Position numbers and translations under genes: made by a program. A stretch of DNA of 30,504 bases from JBKEAJ01 sp047972135 (lineage in GTDB: Bacteria; Bacteroidota; Bacteroidia; Bacteroidales; Prolixibacteraceae): positions 1 to 30,504 of the forward strand of contig JBKEAJ010000034.1 in assembly GCA_047972135.1 (NCBI GenBank), given 5' to 3'. Shown in pieces: positions 23,205 through 30,504 of this stretch. Each line of letters opens with the position of its first letter. Position 1 is the stretch's first letter. The notes beneath the pieces are model-generated. The model had not been told where the DNA came from, searched no databases, and was given only the letters and a program-made list of their open reading frames with translations.

Positions 23205-24323
23205 TATGTTTTTGATGTATGCTCTACGCCGTTTGTGTTGGATATTTTCGTAGTGTTTCCAATGCTGTATTGCCTGATGGTTATCTTCGAGCATGCCTGT
23301 TGTCTCTGCTTCGAAGATATTGTAGTCAATCATAGTTTGCTGCAATTCGGCTATTAGTAGTGCAGGTAGTCCGAGTCCCTGCTGGTCGGGTCGCACTGCG
23401 GTAAGCAGGATATCCATAGTATCGTTTTTCTTTTGAGCATTTGTCAGATGATAGAATCCGAAAGGGAAGAGCTTACCGTTCGCTTTTTTCATGGCTTTCG
23501 ACATTGACGGCAGACCGATTATAAATCCAAGCACATCATCGTCTTTGTCGGTGATAACTTTTACAAACTCGGGGTTTATGAATCCGAAATACTTTTCGGC
23601 GTAGTAATCCACCAATTCCGGCGATAAGGATGCAAAGCTGTATAATTCGTTGAATGCTTCATTTAGGACGCCAAATATTTTTGTTTTGTATTTAAGCAAT
23701 TCTTTATTCGATCTGAAACTTAGTACATTGAGACCCTTTCGTTTACAAATAACTTCTTTTACTCTCACAATTTTCGGGTCTACCGGATTAGGCACTGTAA
23801 GCCTGAACTCTATCCAGTCTATGTCTTTGTGGAAATTCAACTTTTCAAAGTGTTGTTGATAGTATGGTTTGTGGTAGACCGAAGCGATTGAAGGCAAATG
23901 CTCGAAGCCTTCGATAAGCAATCCTTGGTTGTCGAAATTAGTAAATCCCAGAGGTCCGACAATTTGGTTACAGCCTTTTTCCCTCAGCCATTCGATAGCA
24001 GTGTTTAGGAGCAGTTCACTTACTTTAAAATCGTCGATAAATTCAATTCTTGAAAAGCGACCTTGATTACAGTTGTGAGCTTTGTTAAAATCTTTATTTA
24101 TAATTGCCATAATACGTCCAACAACTTTGCCTTTGGATATTGCCATCCAACATATGAAATTGCAAAATTTACTTAATATATTATCCTCTAGTTTTAGGGC
24201 GTTTAGCTCATCGCTTTTAAGAGGAGGAATCCAGTTTTCGTCGTTTTTATACAGCTTAAACTGAAAATTGACAAAGTCCTTTAGTTGTTTTTTATTTGTT
24301 ACTTCAACAATCGAGAGTTCCAT
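23202..24323 (-). CDS. GNAT-fold N-acetyltransferase-like protein
   Basis: The 373-residue product resembles a family of large GNAT proteins common in Bacteroidota. It opens with a characteristic segment (KDFVNFQFKLYKNDENWIPP), then GRIMAIINKDFN and GCNQIVGPLGFTNFDNQGLL. The C-terminal GNAT core has the acetyl-CoA-binding type motif QQGLGLPALL at residues 314-323. After it come ETTGMLEDNHQAIQHWKHYE and a basic end. The substrate is unknown, and acetyl-CoA use is assumed from the fold. It is the last of three closely spaced minus-strand genes, 9 bp after the omega-amidase, and ends at the shared terminator. Confidence 0.8.
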   Translation of the reverse strand: MELSIVEVTNKKQLKDFVNFQFKLYKNDENWIPPLKSDELNALKLEDNILSKFCNFICWMAISKGKVVGRIMAIINKDFNKAHNCNQGRFSRIEFIDDFKVSELLLNTAIEWLREKGCNQIVGPLGFTNFDNQGLLIEGFEHLPSIASVYHKPYYQQHFEKLNFHKDIDWIEFRLTVPNPVDPKIVRVKEVICKRKGLNVLSFRSNKELLKYKTKIFGVLNEAFNELYSFASLSPELVDYYAEKYFGFINPEFVKVITDKDDDVLGFIIGLPSMSKAMKKANGKLFPFGFYHLTNAQKKNDTMDILLTAVRPDQQGLGLPALLIAELQQTMIDYNIFEAETTGMLEDNHQAIQHWKHYENIQHKRRRAYIKNI

Positions 24324-24332
24324 TATATGTAT

Positions 24333-25088
24333 TTAAATTATAAGTGTAAAATTATCCATATCGTCCAAGGTGGGAAAATCTACTCTAAAGTTAGTAATTT
24401 TTTCTTTATCTATGCAATGGCTTATCACAGAGACTTCAGCATCAGTCTGTTTTTCAATTTCCCCCCTATGATTTATAAATGCAGATTGACCATTGTATTC
24501 AACTTTCGGGTCGCATCCTGTTCTGTTTGTCGCAATTACATAGCATTGGTTTTCGATGGCACGCGCTTTCAGCAGAGTTTGCCAGACCTGTATTCTCGAT
24601 TTTGGCCAAGAGGCAATGTTAATAAGAATGTCATAATCATCTGTATTTCTGAGCCATACTGGAAATCTGATGTCGTAGCAAATTGAAGGTAGTATTTTGA
24701 AGTCCTTTATGGTAACTATTTTTCTCTCTGAGCCGCAAGTGTATGTAGAGTTTTCTCCACCAATACCGAAAAGATGTCTTTTGTCGTAAAACTGAATGTC
24801 TCCATTTGGAAAAACAAAGAGCATCCTATTGAGAATTTTATTGTCATTTCTAATTGGAGTAGAGCCACAGATGACGGACTTATAAATATTTGCCCATCGT
24901 TTAAGTGTTTGTACGGTTTTGTCCTGCATGCTCTCAGCAATGTCTGCATTCATTGAAAAGCCTGTTGCAAACATTTCGGGCAGGACGATTAAATCGGAAT
25001 CCTCAGGTAGTAGATTTTCAATATCCACAAGATTTGCAGCGGTTTGTTCCCAATCGGGATTATTTTGAATGATTGACACTTTAAGCAT
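24333..25088 (-). CDS. Omega-amidase / nitrilase-family carbon-nitrogen hydrolase (YafV/Nit2-like)
   Basis: From ATG 25088 the protein has 251 residues with the nitrilase Glu-Lys-Cys triad: E38 in IVLPEMFATGFSM, K103 in FYDKRHLFGIGGE and C137 in LPSICYDIRFPVW. These motifs, together with LKARAIENQCYVIATNRTGC, match YafV/Nit2 omega-amidases, which hydrolyse alpha-ketoglutaramate and similar amides and are seen as metabolite repair enzymes. An in-frame ATG at 25139 would add 17 residues lying in the upstream gene's coding end and is rejected. The gene begins 10 bp after the acyltransferase stop and ends 9 bp before the GNAT gene, so all three are likely cotranscribed. Confidence 0.88.
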   Translation of the reverse strand: MLKVSIIQNNPDWEQTAANLVDIENLLPEDSDLIVLPEMFATGFSMNADIAESMQDKTVQTLKRWANIYKSVICGSTPIRNDNKILNRMLFVFPNGDIQFYDKRHLFGIGGENSTYTCGSERKIVTIKDFKILPSICYDIRFPVWLRNTDDYDILINIASWPKSRIQVWQTLLKARAIENQCYVIATNRTGCDPKVEYNGQSAFINHRGEIEKQTDAEVSVISHCIDKEKITNFRVDFPTLDDMDNFTLII

Positions 25089-25098
25089 AATGAGTGTT

Positions 25099-25647
25099 TT
25101 AGTCGAAAGTGTATTTATCTGGATACTTACCCGTAGCACCTTCTTTTTTATACCATGCTTTTATGTTCTTAATATCCTCGTTTACATCGTCGGTAAGTTC
25201 AAATATATCCTTTATATGGACAATTTTGTTAGTATAGTCGAGATATCCTAACCTCAGTGTAGCACCAGTTTTTTTTGCAATATAATGAAATCCTGTTTTC
25301 CATTTTGATGTTTTCTTGCGAGTTCCTTCGGGCGTTATAAAGAGGTGTACTTTTTTGTTTGTTTCAAATATTCTGATGGTTTCTTTTATAGCGGAAGTTC
25401 CTTTTCCCTGATTTACGGGGATAGCTCCCATTTTTTTCAATATCCACCCCAGTGGCCAAAAGAAGAACTCTTTTTTTATGAGGACATTAGGCATTCCACC
25501 TTCGGCGACGTAGTGAATCCATCCCCAGACGAAATCCATTATACTGGTATGAGGGAATGCGAGGAGTATAGATTTGTCATGTGTGGATACTGGGCCATCA
25601 CTTTTCCACCCAAACAAGTTCATTATAAATCTACAAAATTTCTGCAT
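25099..25647 (-). CDS. 1-acyl-sn-glycerol-3-phosphate acyltransferase family protein (PlsC-like)
   Basis: The 182-residue protein has the two acyltransferase signatures: H33-x4-D38 in AFPHTSIMDF, and PEGTR at 106-110 in LFITPEGTRKK. Between them are the substrate-pocket segments KKEFFFWPLGWILKKMGAIP and VNQGKGTSAIKET. It is shorter than classical PlsC and lacks a clear N-terminal membrane anchor, but the hydrophobic WPLGWIL stretch could sit at the membrane face. It probably transfers an acyl chain to a lyso-lipid; the true acceptor cannot be read here. It heads the minus-strand three-gene unit and has a -7 promoter element 22 bp upstream. Confidence 0.85.
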   Translation of the reverse strand: MQKFCRFIMNLFGWKSDGPVSTHDKSILLAFPHTSIMDFVWGWIHYVAEGGMPNVLIKKEFFFWPLGWILKKMGAIPVNQGKGTSAIKETIRIFETNKKVHLFITPEGTRKKTSKWKTGFHYIAKKTGATLRLGYLDYTNKIVHIKDIFELTDDVNEDIKNIKAWYKKEGATGKYPDKYTFD

Positions 25648-25669
25648 AATAAGTGCTTTCTACTTTTCG

Positions 25670-25677
25670 CAAAGATA
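25670..25677 (-). promoter_or_regulatory. Candidate -7 promoter element of the acyltransferase unit
   Basis: On the minus strand TATCTTTG matches TAnnTTTG, with transcription expected to start about 15 nt before the ATG at 25647. No clear -33 TTTG occurs at 19-21 bp; one lies only 11 bp away, at 25689-25692. Confidence 0.5.
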
Positions 25678-25765
25678 GCTCTTTTCTGCAAAATAAAAGC
25701 ACATTGCAACAGTCAATGATGATTTTCACAATGTTGTAAGTGTCAGCATGTATGTTGTCAGGCTC

Positions 25766-26659
25766 TTATATAGCTCTGTCTAGTTTTATATTAAACAACT
25801 TCGCCTCTATTTTTTTCTGATCATCAACCATCAATCGTACTTTTACGGTGTGTATTAAGTTAATATTCGAAGGCATGTTTTCGGCATTAAACGAAATACA
25901 AGTTATTCGAGTTTCATTGGCGGGTACTTTTTCACCAACTAGGCTTCTATTGGTAATTTTCGATTTTAGTATATGCCCAAATCTTACGGAGTCGATTTTT
26001 CCTGTTATTGTTTTACCGTCTAGGCACACTATGGAGTGGTCAACGCCGTCAATTTTGATAGTTCTGACACTATCGCTCACATTGTTTATGGCAAGATATG
26101 CATTAATGCTTTTCTGTTTTTTTTCAAGCATAATACACTCAACGTCAATGTTGTCGACATTTACATTTTGAGGACCTGTGGGGTAGTAGTAGGAGCTGCT
26201 TTTACAAGATGCCAACAGTTTTGGGTCTTCTTTGATTTGATTAACTCTACTTACGGCAGCATCGAGATATTCTTTTTTCTTTCCTTTTCCCAGTTTTGTG
26301 GCAGCATCATGCCAAGAGCCATCGGAGTAGTATTCCCTATTGGCAATTTTTAGGGTAAAAGCATTGCCTCTGTATATTGCAATGAAATTAGCTTTGTTCA
26401 AAATAACGGCAGATTTCCACGTGAATTTCTCGGTTATCATAATTTGGTTTTCAAGGCTAAAGCTTTTTATGGGGTATCCTTTTTCGTTGAAATATCTTTC
26501 AATCATCGGCCATAAATCTTCCCTTGCTATTCCGGTAATAATTATTTCATCATTCATGTTCTTGTCTTTACTCTGAGCGAATAAATCCAAGCTTGTTGTC
26601 ATAGAAAATGTCATGCACAAAAATGCTATCAAACCAAACCTGCCATTAATCTTGTTCAT
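25766..26659 (-). CDS. Exported protein of unrecognised family, paralog 1
   Basis: I do not recognise this family. The 297-residue product starts with a probable Sec signal peptide (basic MNKINGR, hydrophobic core FGLIAFLCMTFSM, cleavage likely after LFAQ). No lipobox cysteine is evident. The mature part has an N-terminal domain (about 35-145) with LWPMIERYF, FSLENQ, TEKFTWKSAVILNKA and the strong motif REYYSDGSWHDAATKLG (108-124). A linker with C152 and C175 around YYYPTGPQN follows. The C-terminal, probably all-beta, domain has IKIDGVDHSIVCLDGKTI and HTVKVRLMVDD. It shares length and all these motifs with the gene upstream (26688-27581), 28 bp away. Function unknown; likely periplasmic or surface. 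Confidence 0.8.
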   Translation of the reverse strand: MNKINGRFGLIAFLCMTFSMTTSLDLFAQSKDKNMNDEIIITGIAREDLWPMIERYFNEKGYPIKSFSLENQIMITEKFTWKSAVILNKANFIAIYRGNAFTLKIANREYYSDGSWHDAATKLGKGKKKEYLDAAVSRVNQIKEDPKLLASCKSSSYYYPTGPQNVNVDNIDVECIMLEKKQKSINAYLAINNVSDSVRTIKIDGVDHSIVCLDGKTITGKIDSVRFGHILKSKITNRSLVGEKVPANETRITCISFNAENMPSNINLIHTVKVRLMVDDQKKIEAKLFNIKLDRAI

Positions 26660-26687
26660 ATGTTTGCCATTTTAATTGTATTCATCA

Positions 26688-27581
26688 TTATAAATTCCCT
26701 TGAGCAGAATCTACCACTTCTATATTATGGAATTTTGCTTCCATCAAAGTTTTTTCATTAACCATCAGTCTTAGTTTTACTGTGTGGGCTTTGCTTGCCT
26801 TAGAATGAGCCTCATCAGCGAATAGTACAAAAACATTGCGTTCTTCCCCCTGCTCCATATTCAAATTCACCTTTGTATCAAACTTGACATCCTCACTACT
26901 GATATCACCAAACTTTATCTTTTTGATATTTTTAGCTATAACCGTGCCATCATCTAAAAGTATCGAATGATCCCCTCCGTCGATAGCTACACTTTTGTCG
27001 TTGCCATTGTTTGTTACAGTGAATGTCGCTACGTAATCACCTCCTGATTTTACTACCGAATTGCACATTACATTGATGTCTCTATTTGTGTATTCGTGAG
27101 GTCCATAGGGATATAACTTCGACTTCTTCATGCAAGTTTGCAGTTGTGAATTGTTGTTATATATCTTTATTACGTCATTCATAAAATCATCCAAATACTT
27201 TTTTTTCTTCTTTGTGCCTAATGGTGTTGCAGCATTATTCCAACTGTCGTTAGAGTAATATTCTCTGTCGTCTAGTGCTATGGTCAGGGTGTCGTCAATA
27301 CAAGTGATTTTATATCTTGCTCTATTTATTATGATGAGCGTTTTCCACGAAAAATGCTCTGTATAAAGAGTTTGTTTCTCAAGGTTGAAGTCTTCAATTT
27401 TGAGATCTCGACTCTTTAGGCATTGTTCAACCACTGGCCAAATTTCGGCTCTGATAACATCTTTAACTGAGATACTTTCAATCCCCTCATCCTCACCTTC
27501 TCCTTCATTATTAGAATATCCACTAAAACTGATGGCAACTAACGCCAACGATGCTGCAATTATACGGTAAATTTGCTTCAT
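26688..27581 (-). CDS. Exported protein of unrecognised family, paralog 2
   Basis: This is the second member of the tandem pair, also 297 residues and not a family I can name. A signal peptide is likely (MKQIYR, then IIAASLALVAISFSGYS), followed by a short acidic stretch (NNEGEGEDEG). Shared features in order are IWPVVEQ, FNLEKQ, TEHFSWKTLIIINRA, REYYSNDSWNNAATPLG (106-122), KKKKKYLDD, C150 and C173 flanking YPYGPHE, AIDGGDHSILLDDGTVI, and HTVKLRLMVNE. The beta-rich C-terminal half (FTVTNNGNDKSVAIDGGDHS) resembles an Ig-like or lipoprotein sandwich, which is inference. It is the upstream gene of the two-gene minus-strand unit. The promoter is not certain. Confidence 0.8.
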   Translation of the reverse strand: MKQIYRIIAASLALVAISFSGYSNNEGEGEDEGIESISVKDVIRAEIWPVVEQCLKSRDLKIEDFNLEKQTLYTEHFSWKTLIIINRARYKITCIDDTLTIALDDREYYSNDSWNNAATPLGTKKKKKYLDDFMNDVIKIYNNNSQLQTCMKKSKLYPYGPHEYTNRDINVMCNSVVKSGGDYVATFTVTNNGNDKSVAIDGGDHSILLDDGTVIAKNIKKIKFGDISSEDVKFDTKVNLNMEQGEERNVFVLFADEAHSKASKAHTVKLRLMVNEKTLMEAKFHNIEVVDSAQGNL

Positions 27582-28101
27582 TTTAAAATTGTGTTTGTGC
27601 GTTTTCTTTGAATTTCTCTCCCCCTTATCCTTACTCCACTTGTTAGAAGTACAAAAATTAAGCCATGATTGTATATTTTTGCTTGAATGTTGATTTTTCT
27701 TTCTTTTTACTTAGTTTTGGCGCTTGTATCTTGTTATTGTCTGATTAATAGGGCTATACGTATTTGTATTGTTTTTGTATTTAGCCGTGTTTATAGTGTT
27801 TGCAGGCTTGCGTGTATTTACTTTAAATTAATTATTTATGTGAAATTGCGAGCTGAAAGTGGGATATCAACAATCGTTGATAAAATCTCTATTTTTCTAT
27901 ATTCGAGTTTTATTCTAAAAGGCTCTATGCTTGGTGCTTTATTCTCGAAAAATGACTCTATATCATTTCATCTCCATAATCAAAAGACCTCGGAGTCCTT
28001 TATTTGGCGTGATTTTCCTGAATAAATTATTTTTCAAAGCTCTATATTTTCTGTATATTTGCATCCGTTTTAAATAGGAAATTTAAAATTATACTCAAAA
28101 T
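27582..28101. other. Divergent non-coding interval between the exported pair and mutA
   Basis: No convincing gene lies here. On the minus strand a possible promoter element TAATTTTTG is at 27652-27660, and a purine-rich run (minus-strand GGATAAGGGGGAGAG) lies within 27616-27630. On the plus strand TATTTTTG at 27674-27681 also fits TAnnTTTG but leads only to an unconvincing reading frame. A small inverted repeat TATCAAC/GTTGATA is at 27865-27882. The mutA promoter candidate is at 28054-28061. Confidence 0.5.
28054..28061 (+). promoter_or_regulatory. Candidate -7 promoter element of mutA
   Basis: TATATTTG fits TAnnTTTG and would start transcription near 28068, 34 nt before the mutA ATG. No clear -33 element is present, and no cobalamin riboswitch-like length or structure fits in this short leader. 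Confidence 0.5.
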
Positions 28102-29955
28102 ATGACAAAAAAGTTATTTGAAGAGTTTCCACCCATCACCACAGAAGAGTGGAAAACTAAGATAGTAGCGGATTTGAAGGGGGCAGACTACGACAAGAAA
28201 CTCGTTTGGAAGACGGACGAGGGTTTTAGTGTGCAACCATTCTACAGAAGTGAAAATGTAGCAGATTTGCTAAAATCTAAGGACCTGCCGGGAAGTTTTC
28301 CCTACACGCGCGGTGTAAAAGCAAAAGGAAATGATTGGTTAATCAGGCAAGAAATTAAAGTTGTCGATACCAAAAGTGCTAACCAGAAAGCAAAGTGGAT
28401 GATTTCCAAGGGAGTTACTTCTCTGGGCTTTAAGATTTGTTGCAAGACGGACTTGTCGACTATTAATCTTGCTGAATTGTTGGACGGCATTGATTTATCG
28501 AAGATTGAAATTAACTTTGTAAGATGCAATGTCGACAGCGATTACATTAACTTTGTAAACAGTGTTATCGGGAGTAAGGAGTTGAAAGGAGCGATAGAGT
28601 TTGACCCGATTACTCACTTTGCCATGAAAGGTGCATTTAAAGTAGGTGAGACAGAGGCATTTGCAGCTGCAAAGAGTTTGTTGGATACTTTTGGTTCTAA
28701 AAGTGGCTTTAGGGCATTGTACGTCAATGCGAAGAAGTACAAAAATGCAGGCTGCACCTCAACACAAGAGCTTGCTTTTGCTTTATCTATTGGGGTAGAA
28801 TATTTGGATAGACTTACAGAGCAAGGGCTTGATGCCGATGCTATTGCCAAGAATATTAAGTTTAGTTTTGGAGTAGGAGGCAATTACTTTGTTGAGATTG
28901 CAAAATTAAGGGCAGCGAGAACATTATGGGCAAAACTCACTAAGGCTTATGGAGTTACAAGTGAGTGTGCAAGTAAAATGAAAACCCACTCCGAAACAAT
29001 CGAGTACAACAAGACGGTTTACGATTCTTACGTGAATATGCTCAGAACTCAAACCGAGTCGATGAGTGCTGTGTTGGGAGGAACAGATTCTCTTACGGTT
29101 CTGCCTTTCGATTCGGTATATGCTCCGCCAAGTGAGTTTTCGGAGAAAGTAGCAAGAAATCAGCAACATCTATTGAGCGAGGAGTCGCATTTTGCTAATG
29201 TTGCCGACCCTTCTGCTGGTTCTTACTACATTGAAGAGCTGACGGATAAGCTGGCAGCTTCGGCATGGGAATTATTCCTAGAGATACAGGACAATGGCGG
29301 CTTTATAGCATCTCTACGCTCAGGAAGAATTCAAGATGCAATAGAGGAAGTTACTCGCAAGAGAGACTTGCATATAGCACAGCGCAGAGTGAATATACTT
29401 GGTGTAAATCAGTTTCCAAACTTCACTGAGGCAGCTTCCGACAAGATAAGTGCAGATATGTTTGAAGTGGGCGGCTGTTGTGGAACAGACCAAGCCGGGG
29501 AGATTCGCAAGGTTGTGGCATATAGAGGAGCGATGGAGTTTGAGAAATTGCGTTTTGCCACCGACCAATACTCCAAGAACAACAAGCGTCCTTTGGTTTA
29601 TATGTTGACTATTGGAAATTTGGCGATGAGAAAGGCGAGAGCACAGTTTGCGTGCAATTTCTTTGCAGCGGCAGGCTTTGCTGTTCAAGATAACAATGGT
29701 TTTAACACTGTTGCCGAAGGAGTGGAAGCAGCGAAAGCGGCAGGTGCAAGCATTATCGTACTTTGCAGCTCCGACGATGAGTATGCTCAGTTTGCTCCTG
29801 AGGCTCATGCCTTGATTGGCGATAAAGTGTTGGTAGTTGCAGGCGCACCTGCATGTGCGGATGAGCTTAAGTCAAAAGGCATAACTAATTTTATCAATGT
29901 CAGAAGTAATGCTCTTGAAGAGCTGAAAGCCTATCAAAAGCAGATTATAAAATAG
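28102..29955 (+). CDS. mutA: Methylmalonyl-CoA mutase small (beta) subunit
   Basis: This 617-residue protein is the non-catalytic partner of the heterodimeric, B12-dependent methylmalonyl-CoA mutase, which interconverts succinyl-CoA and (R)-methylmalonyl-CoA. In Bacteroidales this feeds propionate formation from succinate. The N-terminus (LFEEFPPITTEEWKTKIVAD) and the barrel motif ANVADPSAGSYYIEELTDKL are typical of the family. The C-terminal domain (YMLTIGNLAMRKARAQFACN onward) has the cobalamin-domain fold pattern but lacks the DxHxxG motif of the catalytic subunit, as expected for MutA. ATG at 28102 follows an A-rich leader. mutB begins 141 bp downstream on the same strand. Confidence 0.95.
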   Translation: MTKKLFEEFPPITTEEWKTKIVADLKGADYDKKLVWKTDEGFSVQPFYRSENVADLLKSKDLPGSFPYTRGVKAKGNDWLIRQEIKVVDTKSANQKAKWMISKGVTSLGFKICCKTDLSTINLAELLDGIDLSKIEINFVRCNVDSDYINFVNSVIGSKELKGAIEFDPITHFAMKGAFKVGETEAFAAAKSLLDTFGSKSGFRALYVNAKKYKNAGCTSTQELAFALSIGVEYLDRLTEQGLDADAIAKNIKFSFGVGGNYFVEIAKLRAARTLWAKLTKAYGVTSECASKMKTHSETIEYNKTVYDSYVNMLRTQTESMSAVLGGTDSLTVLPFDSVYAPPSEFSEKVARNQQHLLSEESHFANVADPSAGSYYIEELTDKLAASAWELFLEIQDNGGFIASLRSGRIQDAIEEVTRKRDLHIAQRRVNILGVNQFPNFTEAASDKISADMFEVGGCCGTDQAGEIRKVVAYRGAMEFEKLRFATDQYSKNNKRPLVYMLTIGNLAMRKARAQFACNFFAAAGFAVQDNNGFNTVAEGVEAAKAAGASIIVLCSSDDEYAQFAPEAHALIGDKVLVVAGAPACADELKSKGITNFINVRSNALEELKAYQKQIIK

Positions 29956-30096
29956 ATATTAGATTGTCAGATTTTTGGACGACAGATCTTCGGACAACAG
30001 CCGAACAATAGATTTTGAGATGCAAAATTATCTCCCTCGAATATAGCAGAGGGTATCTGAATATCCGAGAATCCGAATATCTTAAAATAAGAAACA
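29956..30096 (+). other. mutA-mutB spacer with short repeats and a hairpin
   Basis: The spacer is long for a same-subunit pair. It holds a near direct repeat GGACGACAG (29977-29985) and GGACAACAG (29992-30000), a CCCTC/GAGGG hairpin (30034-30053), and GAATATC twice (30059-30065 and 30075-30081). No TAnnTTTG element or T-run was seen, so mutAB are still probably cotranscribed. Confidence 0.55.
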
Positions 30097-30504
30097 ATGA
30101 AACCAAATTATAGAGGTATAAATATAAAAGAGACTTCCGTTCAGAGCAATGTTGCTGAGTGGGAGAAAGAGAACGATATTTCCAAGAGTATTGACACTCC
30201 TGAGAAAATCGCTCTGAAACAGGCATATACGGCTGCCGATTTGGAGGGCATGGAGCATCTGAATTATGCGGCAGGCTTAGTGCCTTATCTACGAGGACCT
30301 TACTCGGCGATGTATGCAATGCGACCATGGACGATACGTCAGTATGCAGGATTTTCGACTGCTGAGGAGTCGAATGCTTTTTATAGGCGTAATCTGGCAG
30401 CAGGTCAGAAAGGGCTTTCCGTAGCTTTCGACCTTGCAACTCATCGAGGCTATGACTCCGACCACCCTCGTGTTGTTGGTGATGTAGGGAAAGCAGGTGT
30501 GGCA
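30097..30504 (+). CDS. mutB: Methylmalonyl-CoA mutase large (alpha) subunit, 5' part
   Basis: The catalytic subunit begins at ATG 30097 and runs off the window, with 136 codons seen. MKPNYRGINIKE is a plausible N-terminus. The following RGPYSAMYAMRPWTIRQYAG, FSTAEESNAFYRRNLAAGQK, and GLSVAFDLATHRGYDSDHPR are near-identical to known large subunits. The tyrosine of TIRQYAG corresponds to Tyr89 of the Propionibacterium enzyme, which helps radical formation from adenosylcobalamin. The B12-binding domain would lie beyond the window. ATG is preceded by an A-rich AATAAGAAACA sequence, not a Shine-Dalgarno site. Confidence 0.96.
   Translation, partial: MKPNYRGINIKETSVQSNVAEWEKENDISKSIDTPEKIALKQAYTAADLEGMEHLNYAAGLVPYLRGPYSAMYAMRPWTIRQYAGFSTAEESNAFYRRNLAAGQKGLSVAFDLATHRGYDSDHPRVVGDVGKAGVA

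Noticed and set aside
27687..28025. Open frame of 112 codons upstream of mutA, preceded by TATTTTTG
   Set aside because: The product is hydrophobic with many Ile, Phe, Cys and Tyr residues, as expected from AT-rich non-coding DNA. It has no recognisable motif and no signal for translation. Kept only as part of the intergenic description.
29945..30439. Minus-strand open frame of 164 codons over the mutA-mutB spacer and mutB start
   Set aside because: It overlaps the strongly conserved mutB coding sequence antisense and shows no family features.
1..30504. CRISPR array, tRNA, rRNA, insertion sequence or prophage genes
   Set aside because: No regularly spaced direct repeats, no cloverleaf-like sequence with a conserved T-arm, and no transposase, integrase or phage protein pattern were seen on either strand.

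Overview
The window reads as a chromosomal segment of a Bacteroidales (phylum Bacteroidota) bacterium. Four things point there. The str, S10, spc and alpha ribosomal clusters are joined into one run with fusA directly followed by rpsJ and no tuf between them. Promoter-like TAnnTTTG elements occur upstream of several transcription units. Most genes have A-rich rather than Shine-Dalgarno leaders. The mutA-mutB pair belongs to the succinate/propionate pathway. No mobile element, tRNA, rRNA or CRISPR array was seen.

Layout. (1) 1-1601: the 3' end of gcvT, then a carboxynorspermidine synthase-like gene 15 bp downstream. (2) 1602-3646: a DUF4143-type ATPase gene with no ordinary start codon upstream of its Walker A region. 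It sits between two roughly 480-bp non-coding stretches full of small hairpins, one of which carries a perfect 30-bp palindrome plus a repeated half-site. (3) 3647-20938: an unbroken 17.3-kb run of 32 genes, all on +: rpsL-rpsG-fusA-rpsJ-rplC-rplD-rplW-rplB-rpsS-rplV-rpsC-rplP-rpmC-rpsQ-rplN-rplX-rplE-rpsN-rpsH-rplF-rplR-rpsE-rpmD-rplO-secY-infA-rpmJ-rpsM-rpsK-rpsD-rpoA-rplQ. It has a candidate promoter just before rpsL and an intrinsic terminator just after rplQ. This is 28 ribosomal proteins plus EF-G, SecY, IF-1 and the RNA polymerase alpha subunit. (4) 21095-23152: htpG, ending at a strong bidirectional terminator. (5) 25647-23202 on the minus strand: a tight three-gene unit of a PlsC-like acyltransferase, an omega-amidase/nitrilase and a GNAT-family protein. 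(6) 27581-25766 on the minus strand: two tandem paralogous exported proteins of 297 residues each, of no family I recognise. (7) 28102-end: methylmalonyl-CoA mutase small subunit (mutA) and the 5' part of the large subunit (mutB).

Most of the window is conserved housekeeping DNA. The parts most worth a second look are the exported paralog pair, the palindrome/half-site array ahead of the ATPase gene and that gene's missing start, the long repeat-built Lys/Ala/Glu tail on L17, the absence of map between secY and infA, and the zinc-ligand-free forms of L36, S14 and S4. I do not see a clear candidate for a wholly new multi-gene system. The exported pair is the nearest thing to undescribed biology.
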